Shown in pieces: positions 10,750-24,688 of a stretch of 64,000 nucleotides of DNA. The position numbers were made by a program, and so were the translations under genes. Position 1 is the first letter of the stretch. Each line of letters starts with the position of its first letter. This DNA comes from Aristolochia californica (Eukaryota > Streptophyta > Magnoliopsida > Piperales > Aristolochiaceae), in NCBI GenBank assembly GCA_029961685.1, contig JARWKL010000005.1:13234164-13298163 (forward strand). The letters are read 5' to 3'. The notes under the pieces were generated by a model. It did not search any database and was not told where the DNA came from. It saw nothing but the letters and a program-made list of their open reading frames with translations.

Positions 10750-12827
10750 TAGCCCGTTCTGCATGATAAATCACATTACAACCATCAATGATTAATTTTG
10801 TCAGATTTTTGCAAATGGGCAAATTAAAGGCATGTTTGACTTGGGTAAATATCCCACCGCAAGTTCACTTGAGAATTTAATGAGCGTTTGTTATTCTCTT
10901 TAAAACCTTTGCATCCATAGGTCATTTGCATATTTAACAAGTTTCAAACATGCATATCCATTTTTAAAACATGTGTGGATGAAATCTCTTTCTTGCAAAA
11001 TTCCATGCTATCAGGGTTAAACTAGTGGAATTTCCCAAAATTGGATAACAAAACTTTTTTGTTCATTTGTGGTGGGTGAATAAATTTTCTTTATTTATAT
11101 TTGTAATTGGTTTAAATTTTTTCCATACATCAACCATAAGTTTTCATTTTGTTGTAAACTTTTTGCCTTGTTTGTTTTTGGGATGAAGGGAGAGCGAAAA
11201 GTCAAAGTTTTGATTTAAGAAAAGAGTGTACATCTAAAATGGAAAAGAAAAATGCACAATTGTAGGGAGAGATAATTCCAAAGAAGGTCTGTAATTTTTA
11301 AGGATTTTAAGCTCTTGTTAGTTTTTATATCTCAGGTTTTGTAATCGTCGGGAAATGACCGTAAGTCATTTCATACAAAAATATAGCCCGTTACGCATGA
11401 TAAATCACTTTACAATCATCTATGATTGTTAGATCAAATTTTTGAAAATAGGCAAAATAATGACTTGTTAGACTCGGGTAAATATCCCATCGCACGTTCA
11501 CTTGAGAATTTAATGAGCGTTGGTTATTCTCTTTAAAAGCTTTGGATCCATAGGTCATTTGAATCTTTAACATGTTTCAAGCATGCATATCCATTTTTAA
11601 AACATGTGTAGAAAAAATCTCCTTCATGTAAAATTCCATGCTTAATAGGGTGTGACTAATGGAATTTCCCAAACTTGGATAACAAAACTTTGGTGTTCAT
11701 ATGTGGTGTGTGAATAGATATTTTTTATTTACATTAGTTATTATTTTAAATATTTTCCACACATCAACTATAAAATTTTTATTTTGTTGTGATCTTTTTT
11801 GCCTTTTTTGTTAGCGGGATGAAGGGGGAGTGAAAACTCGAAGTTCTGATTTAAGAAAAAAGTGTATATCTAAAATGGAAATGCACAATACAAAAATCTA
11901 GAGAGAGACATTTCCAAAGAGTGTCTGTATGCTTTAGGGATCGTATGCACTTTTTTCGTTTTTATATCTAAGGTTTTGCAATCGTCAGGAAACGGGGGAG
12001 GCGGGCGATTTTTAACTGAGTGTTGACTTGAAATCCATCAGTCATTTCTTACAAAAATATAGCCCGTTACCCATGACAAATCACTTTACAATGATCTATG
12101 ATTGTTAGCTCAACGTTTTGAATATGGGCAAAATAATGGCTTGTTTGACTAGGGCAAATATCCCACCGCACGTTCACTTGAGAATTTAATGAGCGTTTGA
12201 TATTCTCTTTACAAGCTTCGGATCCATAGGTCATTTGAATCTTTATCATGTTTCTGGCATGCATATCCATTTTTAAATTGCAATCCATAAGTCATTTCAT
12301 ACAAAAATATAGTTTTTATGAATTGCAATCCATAAGTTTTTATGAATTGCAATCCATAAGTCATTTTTAAAACATGTGTAGAAAAAATCTCCTTCATGTA
12401 AAATTCCAAGATATTAGTTTTGGACTAGTGGAATTTCCCAAACTTGAATAACAAAACTTTTGTGTTCATTTCTGGTGTGTGAATAAATTTTCTTCATTTA
12501 ATTTTTTTATTTTTTAAAACTTTTTCCGTATATCTACTAAGAAATTTTCATTTTGCTGTGATCTATTTGCCTTTTTTGTTTACGGGAAGAAGGGAGAGCG
12601 AAAAACTCGAAGTTTTGATTTAAGAAACATGAGTACATCTAAAACAGAAATGCACAATGCACATATGTAGAGAGAGATAATTCCAAAGAGTGTTTGTATG
12701 TTTTAGGGATCGTAAGCATCTTTTCCTTTTTATATCTCAGGTTTTGCAATCGTCGGGAAAAATGGGTTGCGGAGGATTTTTAGTTGAGTGTTGAATTGCA
12801 ATCCAAAAGTCATATCATACAAAAATA
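10750..12827 (+). repeat. HOR unit B-C-A with a deletion and a 94-bp insertion
   Basis: B starts at 10750 and is only 634 bp, because about 40 bp around its G-rich box are missing near 11354-11361. C starts at 11384 (676 bp). A starts at 12060 and is 768 bp because of the insertion at 12278-12371. The A tail near 12690-12710 carries TTTGTATGTTTTAGGGATCGTA, which is the C version of that segment and suggests a short conversion tract. Confidence 0.92.
12278..12371 (+). repeat. Locally templated 94-bp insertion with a 24-bp tandem duplication
   Basis: The A monomer is interrupted after CATTTTTAAA (12268-12277) and resumes after a second CATTTTTAAA (12362-12371), so the insert is bounded by a 10-bp direct repeat. 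The inserted bases come from the satellite itself: part of the TTGCAATCCATAAGTCATTT segment that normally precedes the monomer start. A 24-bp piece beginning TTTTTATGAATTGC is present twice in a row (12313-12336 and 12337-12360). It carries no terminal inverted repeats and no foreign sequence. Replication template switching fits better than a mobile element; that is inference. Confidence 0.9.
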
Positions 12828-14845
12828 TAGCCCGTTACGCATGATAAATCACATTACAATCATCTATGATTAATTATGTCAGCTTTTTGCAAATGGGCAA
12901 AATAATGGAATGTTTGACTCGGGTAAATATCCCACCGCAAGTTCACTTGAAAATTTAATGAGCGTTTGTTATTCTCTTTAAAAGCTTTCATCCATAGGTC
13001 ATTTGCATCTTTAACATGTTTCAAACATGCATATCCATTTTTAAAACATGTGTGGACGAAATCTCTTTCTTGCAAAATTCCAAGCTATTAGGGTTAAACT
13101 AGTGGAATTTCCCAAAATTGGATAACAAAACTTTTGTCTTTTTTTGTGTTGGGTGAATAAATTTTCTTTATTTATATTTGTTATTGTTTTCAATTTTTAC
13201 CATACTTCAACTATAAAATTTTCATTTTGTTTTAAGCTTTTTGCCTTGTTTCTTTTCGGGATGAAGGTAGAGCGAAAAGTCAAAGTTTTGATTTAAGGAA
13301 AAAGTGTACATCTAAAATGGAAAAGCACAATGCACAATTTTAGGGAGCGATAATTCCAAAGAGTGTCTGTAATTTTTAGGGATTGTAAGCTCTTTTTAGT
13401 TTTTATATCTCAAGTTTTGCAATCGTTGGGAAAAATTGGTGGCAGAGGATTTTTAACTGAGTGTTGAATTGCAATCCATAAGTCATTTCATACAAAAATA
13501 TAGCCCGTTACGCATGATAAATAACTGTACAATCATCTATGATTGTTAGATAATTTTTGAAAATGGGCAAAATAATGACTTGTTAGACTCGGGTAAATAT
13601 CCCACCGCACGTTCACTTGAGAATTTAATGAGCGTTTGTTATTCTCTTTTAAAGCTTTGGATCCATAGGTCATTTGAATCTTTAACATGTTTCAAGCATG
13701 CATATCCATTTTTAAAACATGTGTAGAAAAAATCTCCTTCATGTAAAATTCCAAGCTTAATAGGGTTGGACTTATGGAATTTCCAAAACTTGGATAACAA
13801 AACTTTTGTGTTCATTAGTGGTGTGTGAATAGATCTTTTTTAATTATATTTGTTATTATTTTAAATATTTTCCAAACATCAGCTATAAATTTTTTATTTT
13901 GTTGTGATCTTTTTTGCCTTTTTTGTTTACAGGATGAAGGGGGAGCGAAAACTCAAAGTTCTGATTTAAGAAAAAAGTGTACATCTAAAATGGAAATGCA
14001 CAATACACAAATATAGAGAGAGATATTTCCAAAGAGTGTGTGTATGTTTTAGGGATCGTATGCACTTTTTTATTTTTATATCTAAGGTTTTGCAAACGTA
14101 GGGAAACGGGGGAGGCGGGCGATTTTTAACTAATTGTTGACTTCAAATCCATAAGTCATTTATTACAAAAATATAGCCCGTTACGCATGACAAATTACTT
14201 TACAATCATCTATGATTGTTAGCTCAACTTTTTGAATATGGGCAAAATCATGGCTTGTTTGACTCGGGCAAATATCCCACCGCACGTTCACTTCAGAATT
14301 TAATGAGCATTTTTTATTCTCTTTAACAGCTTTGGATCCATAGGTCATTTGAATCTTGAACATGTTTCTGGCGTGCATATCCATTTTTAAAACGTGTAGA
14401 AAAAATCTCCTTCATGTAAAATTCCAAGATATTCGTTTTGGACTAGTGGAATTTCCCAAATTTGGATAACAAAACTTTTTTGTTCATTTGTGGTGTGTGA
14501 ATAAATTTTCTTCATTTACTTTTTTTATTGTTTTAAACTTTTTCCATACATCAACTATGAAATTTTCATTTTGCTGTGATCTATATACTTTTTTTGTTCA
14601 CGGGATGAAGGTAGAGCGAAAAACTCGAAGTTTTGATTTAAGAGAAATGTGTACATCTAAAACGGAAATGCACAATGCACATATGTAGAGAGGGATAATT
14701 CCAAAGAGTGTCTGTAATTTTTAGGGATTGTAAGCACCTTTTCGTTTTTATATCTCAGGTTTTGCAATCGTCGGGAAAAATGGGTTGTGGTGGATTTTTA
14801 ACTGTGTGTTGAATTGCAATCCGTAAGTCATTTCATACAAAAATA
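12828..14845 (+). repeat. HOR unit B-C-A
   Basis: B starts at 12828, C at 13501 and A at 14174, with regular order and length (673, 673, 672 bp). The C head reads GTTAGATAATTTTTG, a small deletion relative to the usual GTTAGATCAAATTTTTG. Confidence 0.93.
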
Positions 14846-16868
14846 TAGCCCGTTACGCATGATAAATCACATTACAATCATCTATGATTAATTATGTCAG
14901 CTTTTTGCAAATGGGCAAAATATTGGAATGTTTGACTCGGGTAAATATCCCACCGCAAGTTCACTTGAAAATTTAATGAACGTTTGTTATTCTCTTTGAA
15001 AGCTTTACATCCATAGCTCATTTGCATCTTAAACATGTTTCAAACATGCATATCCATTTTTAAAACATGTGTGGACTAAATCTCTTTCTTGCAAAATTCC
15101 AAGCTATTAGGGTTAAACTAGTGGAATTTTCCAAAATCGGATAACAAAACTTTAATGTTCATTTGTGTTGGGTGAATAAATTTTCTTTGTTTATATTTGT
15201 TATTGTTTTAACTTTTTTCCATACATCAACTATAAAATTTTCATTTTGTTCCATGATTTTTGTCTTTTTTGTTTTCGGGATGAAGGGAAAGCGAAAAGTC
15301 AAAGTTTTGATTTAAGAAAAATGTGTACATCTAAACTGGAAAAGCACAATGCACAATTGTAGGGAGAGATAATTCCAAAGAGTGTCTGTAATTTTTAGGG
15401 ATTGTAAGCTCTTTTTAGTTTTTATATCTCAGGTTTTGGAATCGTAGGGAAAAATTGGTGGCAGAGGATTTTTAACTGAGTGTTGAATTGCAATCCATAA
15501 GTCATTTCATAAAAAAATATAGACCATTACGCATGAAAAATCACTTTACAATCATCTATGATTGTTGGATCAAATATTTGAAAATGGGCAAAATAATGAC
15601 TTGTTAGACTCGGGTAAATATCCCTCCACACGTTCACTTGAGAATTTAATGAGCGTTTGTTATTCTCTTTAAAAGCCTTGGATCCATAGGTCATTTGAAT
15701 ATTTAACATGTTTCAAGCATGCATATCCCTTTTTAAAACATGTGTTGAAAAAATCTCCTTCATGTAAAATTCCAAGCTTAATAGGGTTGGACGAATGGTA
15801 TTTCCCAAAATTGGATAACAAAACTTTTGTGTTCATTTATGGTATGTGAATAGATATTTTTTATTTTCATTAGTTATTATTTTAAATATTTTCCACACAT
15901 CAACTATAAAAATTTTATTTTGTTGTGATTTTTTTTGCCTTTTTTGTTTACAGGATGAAGGGGGAGCGAAAACTCAAAGTTCTGATTTAAGAAAAAAGTG
16001 TACATCTAAAATGGAAATGCACAATGCACAAATGTAGAGAGAGATATTTCCAAAGAGTGTCTGTATGTTTTAGGGATCGTATGCACTTTTTTCGTTTTTA
16101 TATGTAAAGTTTTGCAATCGTCGGGAAACGAGGGAGGCGGGCGATTTTTAACTGACTGTTGACTTCAAATCCATAAGTCATTTCTTACAAAAATATAGCC
16201 CGTTACGCATGACAAATCACTTTACAATCATCTATGATTGTTAGCTCAACTTTTTGAATGTGGGCAAAATAATGGCTTGTTTGACTCGGGCAAATATCCC
16301 ACCGCACGTTCATTTGGGAATTTAATGAGCGTTTGTTATTCTCTTTAAAAGCTTTGGGTCCATAGGTCATTTGAATCTTTAACATGTTTCTGGCATGCAT
16401 ATCTATTTTTAAAACATGTGTAGAAAAAATCTCCTTCATGTAAAATTCCAAGATATTATTTTGGAATAGAGGAATTTCCCAAACTTGGATAACAAAACAT
16501 TTGTGTTCATTTGTGGTGTTTGAATAAATGTTTTTCATTTACTTTTTTAATTGTTTTAAACTTTTTCCGTACATCAACTATGAAATTTTCATTTTACTGT
16601 GATCTATTTGCCTTTTTTCTTTACGGGATGAAGGGAGAGCGAAAAACTCGAAGTTTTGATTTAAGAAAAATGTGTACATCTAAAATGGAAATGCACAATG
16701 CACATATGTAGAGAGAGATAATTCCAAAAAGTGTCTGTAATTTTTAGGGATTGTAAGCATCTTTTCGTTTTTACATCTCAGGTTTTGCATTCGTCGGGGA
16801 AAATGGGTTGCGGAGGATTTTTAACTGAGTATTGAATTGCAATCCATAAGTCATTTCCTACAAAAATA
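14846..16868 (+). repeat. HOR unit B-C-A
   Basis: B starts at 14846, C at 15520 and A at 16196. At about 15248-15270 the B copy reads TTCCATGATTTTTGTC in place of the usual TTGTAAGCTTTTTGCC, a cluster of changes not typical of the other B copies. Confidence 0.93.
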
Positions 16869-17542
16869 TAGCCCGTTACACATGATAAATCACATAACAA
16901 TCATCTATGATTAATTATGTCAGCTTTTTGCAAGTGGGCAAAATAATGGCATGTTTGACTCGGGTAAATATTCCACAGCAAGTTCACTTGAGAATTTAAT
17001 GAGCGTTTGTTATTCTGTTTAAAAGCTTTGCATCCATAGCTCATTTGCATCTTTAACATGTTTCAAACATGCACATCCATTTTTAAAACATGTGTGGATG
17101 AAATCTCTTTCTTGCAAAATTCCAAGCTATTAGGTTTAAACTAGTGGAATTTCCAAAAATTGAATAACAAAACTTTTGTTTTCATTTGTGTTGGGTGAAT
17201 ATATTTTCTTTATTTATATTTTTTATTGTTTTAATTTTTTTCCATACATCAACTATAAAATTTTCATTTTGTTGTAAGCTTTTTGCCTTGTTTGTTTTCC
17301 GGATGTAGGGAGTGCGAAAAGTCAAAGTTTTGATTTAAGAAAAAAGTTTACATCTATAACGGAAATGCACAATGCACAATTGTAGGGAGAGATAATTCCA
17401 AACAGTGTCTGTAATTTTTAGGGATTGTAAGCTCATTTTAGTTTTTATATCTCAGGTTTTGCAATCGTCGAGAAAAATTGGAGGCGGAGGATCTTTAACT
17501 GAGTGTTGAATTGCAATCCATAAGTCATTTCATAGAAAAATA
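16869..17542 (+). repeat. Supernumerary B monomer
   Basis: This is a full-length B copy (674 bp) followed directly by another B at 17543. It is the second place where one B unit has been added to the trimer order. Confidence 0.9.
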
Positions 17543-18889
17543 TAGCCCGTTATGCATGATAAATCACATTACAATCAGCTATGATTAATTATGTCAGCTT
17601 TTTGCCAATGGGAAAAATAATGGCATGTTTGACTCGGGTAAATATCCCACCGCAAGGTTACTTGAGAATTTAATGAGCATTTGTTATTCTCTTTAAAAAT
17701 TTGCATCCATAGCTCATTTGCATCTTTAACATGTTTCAAACATCCATATCCATTTTTAAAACATGTGCGGATGAAATCTCTTTCTTGCAAAATTCCAAGC
17801 TATTAGGGTTAAACTAGAGGAATTTCCCAAAATTGGATAACAAAAATTTTGTGTTCATTTGTGTTGGGTGAACAAATTTTCTTTATTTATATTTGTTATT
17901 GTTTTAAATTTTTTCCTTTCATCAACTATAAAATTTTCATTTTGTTGTAAGCTCTTTGCCCTGTTTGTTTTCGGGATGAAGGTAGAGCGAAAAGTCTAAG
18001 TTTTGATTTAAGAAAAAAGTGTACATCTAAAAATAAAAAGCAGAATGCACAATTGTAGGGAGAGATAATTCCAAACAGTGTCTGTAATTTTTTGGGATTG
18101 TAAGCTCTTTTTAGTTTTTATATCTCAGGTTTTGCAATCGTCGGGAAAAATTGGTGGCAGAGGATTTTTAACTGAGTGTTGAATTGCAATCCATAAGTCA
18201 TTTCATACAAAAATATAGCCCGTTATGTATGATAAATCACTTTTCAATCATCTATGATTGTTAGATAAAATTTTTGAAAATGGGCAAAATAATGACTTAT
18301 TAGACTCGGGTAAATATCCCACCGCACGTTCACTTGAGAATTTAATGAGTGTTTTTTATTCTCTTTAAAAGCTTTGGATCCATTGGTCATTTGAATCTTT
18401 AACATGTTTCAAGCATGCATATCCATTTTTAAAACATGTGTAGAAAAAATCTCCTTCATGTAAAAGTCGAAGCTTAATAGGGTTGGACTAATGGAATTTC
18501 CCAAACTTGGATAACAAAACATTTGTATTCATTTGTGGTGTGTAAATAGATATTTTTTATTTACATTAGTTATTATTTTAAATATTTTCCACACATCAAC
18601 TCTAAAATTTTTATTTTGTTGTGATCTTTTTTGCCTTTTTTGTTTACGGGATGAAGGGGGATCGAAAACTCAAAGTTATGATTTAAGAAAAAAGTGTATA
18701 TCTGAAACGGAAATGCACAATGCACAAATGTAGAGAGAGATATTTCCAAGAGTGTCTGTATGTTTTAGCGATCGTATGCACTCTTTCGTTTTCATATCTA
18801 AGGTTTTGCAATCGTCGGGAAACAGGGGAGGCGGGGGATTTTTAACTGAGTGTTGACTTTGAATCCATAAGTCCTTTCTTACAAAAATA
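17543..18889 (+). repeat. B and C monomers of a disrupted HOR unit
   Basis: B starts at 17543 and C at 18216, both full length. The expected A monomer is replaced by the deleted A/B fusion at 18890. The C copy has GGGGGATCGAAAACTC where GGGGGAGCGAAAACTC is usual. Confidence 0.92.
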
Positions 18890-19362
18890 TAGCCCGTTAC
18901 GCATGAAAAATCACTTGACAATCATCTTTTTCTTGCAAAATTCCAAGCAATTAGGCTTCAACTATTGGAATTTCCCAAAATTCGATAACAAAACTTTTGT
19001 GTTCATTTGTGTTTGGTGAAAAAATTTTCTTTATTTATATTTGTTATTGTTTTAAAATTTTTCCATACATCAACGATAAAATTTTCATTTTGGTTTAAGA
19101 TTTTTGCCTTGTTTGTTTTCGGGACGAATGGAGAGCGAAAAGTCAAAATTTTGATATCAGAAAAAAGTGTATATCTAAAATGGAAAAGCACAATGTACAA
19201 TTGTAGGGAGAGATAATTCTAAAGAGTGTCTGTAATTTTTAGGGATTGTAAGCACTTTTTAGTTTTTATATCTCAGGTTTTTCAATCGTCGGGAAAAATT
19301 GGTGTCAAGGATTTTTAACTGAGTGTTGAATTGCAATCCATAAGTCATTTCATACAAAAATT
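18890..19362 (+). repeat. Deleted A/B fusion monomer
   Basis: Only 473 bp long, about 201 bp short. The head (GCATGAAAAATCACTTGACAATCATCT) is followed at 18924-18927 by sequence that normally lies some 200 bp downstream (TTTCTTGCAAAATTCC), and the remainder is a B tail. The joint has ATCT shared by both parental segments, so a microhomology deletion between repeats is likely. Confidence 0.9.
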
Positions 19363-20037
19363 TAGCCTGTAACGCATGATAAATCACTTTACAATCATCT
19401 ATTATTATTAGATAAATTTTTTGAAAATGGGCAAAATAATGACTAGTTAGACTCGGGCAAATATCCCACCGCACGTTCACTTGAGAATTTAATGAGCGTT
19501 TGTTATTGTCTTTGAATGCTTTGCATCCATAGGTCATTTGAATCTTTAACATGTTTCTGGCATGCATATCCATTTTTCAAACATGTGTAGAAAAAATCTC
19601 CTTAATGTAAAATTCCAAGATATTAGTTTTGGACAAGTGGAATTTCCCAAACTCGGATAAAAAAAACTTTTGTGTTCATTTGTGGTGTGTGAATAAATTT
19701 TCTTCATTGAATTTTTTTTATTGTTTTAAACTTTTTTCGTACATCAACTATGAAATTTTCATTTTGCTGTGATCTATTTGCCTTTTTTGTTTACGGGATG
19801 AACGGAGCGAGAAAAATTCAAAGTTTTGATTTAAGAAAAATGTGTACATCTAAAACGGAAATGCACAATGCACATATGTACAGAGAGATAATTCCAAAGA
19901 GTGTCTGTAATTTTAGGGATTGTATGCAACTTTTTGTTTTTATATCTCAGGTTTTGCAATCGTCGGGAAAAATTGGTTGCGGAGGATTTTTAACTGGGAG
20001 TTGAATTGCAATCCTAAAGTCATTTGATAAAAAAATA
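19363..20037 (+). repeat. C/A hybrid monomer
   Basis: The head is C-like (TTAGATAAATTTTTTGAAAA, ATGACTAGTTAGACTCGG), then A diagnostics appear from GGCAAATATCCC through TTTCTGGCATGC to GGTTGCGGAGG. Length is normal (675 bp), so the exchange was in register. Confidence 0.85.
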
Positions 20038-22727
20038 TAGCCCGTTACACATGATAAATCATATTATAATCATCTATGATTAATTATGTCAGCTTTTTGC
20101 AAATGGGCAAAATAATGGCATGTTTGACTCGGGTAAATATCCCACTGCAAGTTCACTTGAGAATTTAATGAGCGTTTGTTATTCTCTTTAAAAGCTTTTC
20201 ATACATAGCTCATTTGAATCTTTAACATGTTTCAAACATGCATATCCGTTTTTAAAACATGTGTGGATGAAATCTCTTTCTTGCAAAATTCCAAACTATT
20301 AGGGTTAAACTAGTGGAATTTCCCAAAATTGGATAACAAAACTTTTGTGTTCATTTGAGTTGGGTGAATAAATTTTCTTTATTTATATTTGTTGTTGTTT
20401 TTAATTTTTTCCATACATCAAATATAAAATTTTCATTTTGTTGTAGGCTTTTTGTATTGTTTGTTTTCGGGATGAAGGGGGAGCGAAAAGTCAAAGTTTT
20501 GATTTAAGAAAAAAGTGTACATCTAAAATGGAAAAGCACAATGCACAATTGTAGGGAGAGATAATTCCAAAGAGTGTCTATAATTTTTAGGGATTGTAAG
20601 CTCTTTTTAGTTTTTATATCTCAGGTTTTGCAATCGTCGGGAAAAATTGGTGGCAGAGGATTTTTAACTGTGTGTTGAATTGCAATCCATAAGTCATTTC
20701 ATACAAAAATATAGCCCGTATCGTTTGATAAATCACTTTCATCTATGATTTCTAGATCAAATTTTTGAAAATGGGCAAAATAATGACTTGCTAGACTCGG
20801 GTAAATATCCCACCACACGTTCACTTGAGAATTTAATGAGCGTTTTTTATTCTCTTTAAAAGCTTTGGATCCATAGGTCATTTGAATAATTAACATGTTT
20901 CAAGCATGCATATCCATTTTTAAAACATATGCAGAAAAAATCTACTTCATGTAAAATTCCAAGCTTAATAGGGTTGGACTAATGAAATTTCCCAAACTTG
21001 GATAAGAAAACTTTTGTGTTCATTTGTGGTGTGTGAATAGATATTTTTTATTAACATTAGTTATTATTTTAAATATTTTCCACACATCAACTATAAATTT
21101 TTTATTTTGTTGTGATCCTTTTTGCCTGTTTTGTTGACGGGATGAAGGGGGAGCGAAAACTCAAAGTTCTGATTTTAGAAAAAAGTGTACATCTAAAATA
21201 GAAATGCACAATGCACAAATATAGAGAGAGGTGTTTCCAAAGAGTGTCTGTATGTTTTAGGGATCGTATGCACTCTTTCGTTTTTATATCTGAGGTTTTG
21301 CAATCGTCGGGAAATAGGGGAGGCGGGCAATTTTTAACTGAGTGTTGATTTCAAATCCATAAGTCATTTCGTACAAAAATATAGCCCGTTACGCATGACA
21401 AATCACTTTACAATCATCTATGATTGTTAGGTCAACTTTTTGAATATGGGCAAAATAATGGCTTGTTTGACTCGGGAAAATATCCCACCGAACGTTCACT
21501 TGAGAATTTAATGTGCGTTTGTTATTCTCTTTAAAAGCTTTGGATCCATAGATCATTTGAATCTTTAACATGTTTTTGGCATGCCTATCCATTTTTAAAA
21601 CATGTGTAGAACAAATCCCCTTCATGTAAAATTCCAAGATATTAGTTTTGGACTAGTGGAATTTCCCAAACTTCGATAACAAAACTTTTGTGTTCATTTG
21701 TGGTGTGTGAATAAATTTTCTTCATTAACTTTTTTTATTGCTTTAAACTTTTTCCATACATCAACTATGAAATTTTCATTTTGCTGTGATCTTTTTTCCT
21801 TGTTTGTCTTCGGGATGAAGGGAGAGCGAAAAATCAAAGTTTTGATTTATGAAAAAAGTGTACATATAAAATGGAAAAGCACAATGCAAAATTGTACAGA
21901 GAGATAATTCCAAAGTGTCTCTGTAATTTTTACGGATTGTAAGCTCTTTTTAGTTTTTATATCTCTGGTTTCCCAATCGTCGGAAAAAATTGGTGGCAGA
22001 GGATTTTTAACTGAGTGTTGAAATTCCTTCCATAAGTCATTTCATACAAAAATATAACCCGTTACGCATGATAAATCACTTTACAATCATCTATGATTGC
22101 TAGATCAAATTAATAAAAATGGGCGAAATAATGACTTGTTAGACTCGGGTAAATATCCCACCGCACGTTCACTTGAGAATTTAATGAGCGTTTGTTATTC
22201 TCTTTAAAAGCTTTGGATCCATAGGTTATTTGAATCTTTAATTGTTTCAAGCATGCATATCTATTTTTAAGACAACTGTAGAAAAAATCCCCTTCATGTA
22301 AAATTCCAAGATATTAGTTTTGGACTAGTGGAATTTCCCAAACTTGGATAACAAAACTTTTGTGTTCATTTGTGGTGGGTGAATAAATTTTCTTCAATTA
22401 CTTTTTTTATAGTTTTAAACTTTTTTCGTACATCAACTATGAAATTTTCATTTTGCTGTGATCTATTTGCCTTTTTTGTTTACGGGATGAAGGGAGAGTG
22501 AAAAACTCGAAGTTTTGATTTAAGAAAAATGTGTACATCTAAAATGGAAATGCACAATGCACATATGTAGAGAGGGATAATTCCAAATAGTGTCTATAAT
22601 TTTTAGGGATTGTAAGCACCTTTTCGTTTTTATATCTCAGGTTTTGCAATCGTCGGGAAAAATAGGTTGCGGAGGATTTTTAAATGAGTGTTGAATTGCA
22701 ATCCATAAGTCATTTCATACAAAAACA
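20038..22727 (+). repeat. B, C, A/B hybrid and C/A hybrid monomers
   Basis: B starts at 20038 and C at 20712. The monomer at 21382 is A up to about 21790, then B (TTCCTTGTTTGTCTTCGGG, GGCAGAGG). The monomer at 22055 is C up to about 22280, then A (GATATTAGTTTTGGACTAG, CACCTTTTCG). The two hybrids are reciprocal in the sense that together they hold one A, one B tail and one C head, as expected if a B/C piece had been inserted by exchange inside an A. Confidence 0.85.
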
Positions 22728-24688
22728 TAGCCCGTAATCATGATAAATCACATTACATTCATCTATGATTAATTATGTCAGCTTTTTGCAAATGGGCAAA
22801 ATAATGGTATGTTTGACTCGGGTAAATATCCCACCTCAAGTTCACTTGAGAATTTAATGAGCGTTTGTCATTCTCTTTAAAAGCTTTGCATCCATAGATC
22901 ATTTGCATCTTTAACATGTTTCAAACATGCATATCCATTTTTAAAACATGTGTGGACGAAATCTCTTTCTTGGAAAATTCCAAGCTATTTGGGTTAAATT
23001 AGTGGAATTTCCCAAAATTGGATAACAAAACTTTTGTGTTCATTTGTGTTGGGTGAATAAATTTTCTTTATTTTTATTTGTTGTAGTTTTAAATTTTTTT
23101 CATTCATCAACTATAAAATTTTATTTTGTTGTAGGCCTTTTGCCTTGTTTGTTTTCGAGATGAAGGGAGAGCAAAAAGTCAAAGTTTTGATTTAGGAAAA
23201 AAGTGTACATCTAAAATGGAAAAGCACAATGCACAATTGTATGGAGAGATAATTCCAAAGAGTGTCTATAATTTTTAGGGATTGTAAGCTCTTTTTAGTT
23301 TTTATATCTTAGGTTACGCAATCATCGGGAAAACAAAAATATAGCCCGTTATGCTTGATAAATCACTTTACAATCATCTATGATTGCTAGATGAAATTTT
23401 TGAAAATGGGCAAAATAATGACTTGTTAGACTCGGGTAAATATCCCACCGCACGTTCACTTGAGAATTTAATGAGAGTTTTTTATTCTCTTTAAAAGCTT
23501 TGGATCCATAGGTCATTTGAATCATTAACATGTTTCAAGCATGCATATCCATTTTTAAAACATGTGTAGAAAAAATCTCCCTCATGTAAAATTCCATGCT
23601 TAATAGGGTTGGACTAATGGAATTTCCCAAAACTGGATAACAAAACTTTTGTGTTCATTTGTGGTATGTGAATAGATATTTTTTATTTACATTAGTTATT
23701 ATTTTAAATATTTTCCACGCATCAACTATAATTTTTTTATTTTATTGTGATCTTTTTAGCCTTTTTACTTTACGGGATGTAGGGGGAACGAAAACTCAAA
23801 GTTCTGATTAAAGAAAAAAGTGTACATCTAAAACGGAAATGCACAATGCACAAATGTAGAGAGAGATATTTCCAAAGAGTGTCTGTATGTTTTAGGGATC
23901 GTATGCACTCTTTCGTTTTTATATCTAAGGTTTTGCAATCGTCGAGAACCCGGGAGGCTGGCGATTTTTAACTGAGTGTTGACTTATAATCCATAAGTCA
24001 TTTCGTACAAAAATAAAGCTTGTTACGCATGGCAAATCAATTTACAATCATCTATGGTTGTTAGCCCAACTTTTTGAATATGGCAAAATATTGGCTTGTT
24101 TGACTCGGGAAAATATCCCACCGCACGTTCACTTGAGAATTTAATGAGCGTTTGTTATTCTCTTTAAAAGCTTTGGATCCATAGGTCATTTGAATCTTTA
24201 ACATGTTTCTGGCTTGCATATTAATTTTTAAAACATGTGTAGAAAAAATCCCCTTCATGTAAAATTCCAAGAAATTAGTTTTGGACTAGTGGAATTTCCC
24301 AAACTTGGATAACAAAACTTTTGTGTTCATTTGTGGTGGGTGAATAAATTTTCTTCATTTACTTTTTTTATTGTTTTAAACTTTTTCCGTACATCAACAA
24401 TGAAATTTTCATTTTGCTGTGATCTATTTGCCTTTTTTGTTTACGGGATAAAGGGAGAGCGAAAAACTCGAAGTTTTGATTTAATAAATATGTGTACATC
24501 TAAAACGGAAATGCACAATGCACATATGTAGAGAGAGATAATTCCAAAGGGTGTCTGTAATTTTTAGGGATTGTAAGCACCTTTTCGTTATTATATTTCA
24601 GGTTTTGCAATCATCGGGAAATATGGGTTGTGAAGGATTTTTAACTGAGTGTTGAATTGCAATCCATAAGTCATTTCATACAAAAATA
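22728..24688 (+). repeat. HOR unit B-C-A with truncated B
   Basis: B (22728) is 614 bp. Its end jumps from CATCGGGAAAA directly to CAAAAATATAGCCCG at about 23330-23334, losing roughly 60 bp including the GTGGCAGAGG box. C starts at 23342 and A at 24016. The C copy has GTCGAGAACCCGGGAGGCTGG in place of the usual G-rich box. Confidence 0.92.

Noticed and set aside
12278..12371. Transposable element insertion
   Set aside because: The inserted sequence is satellite-derived, lacks terminal inverted repeats and coding capacity, and contains a doubled local segment, which points to template switching.
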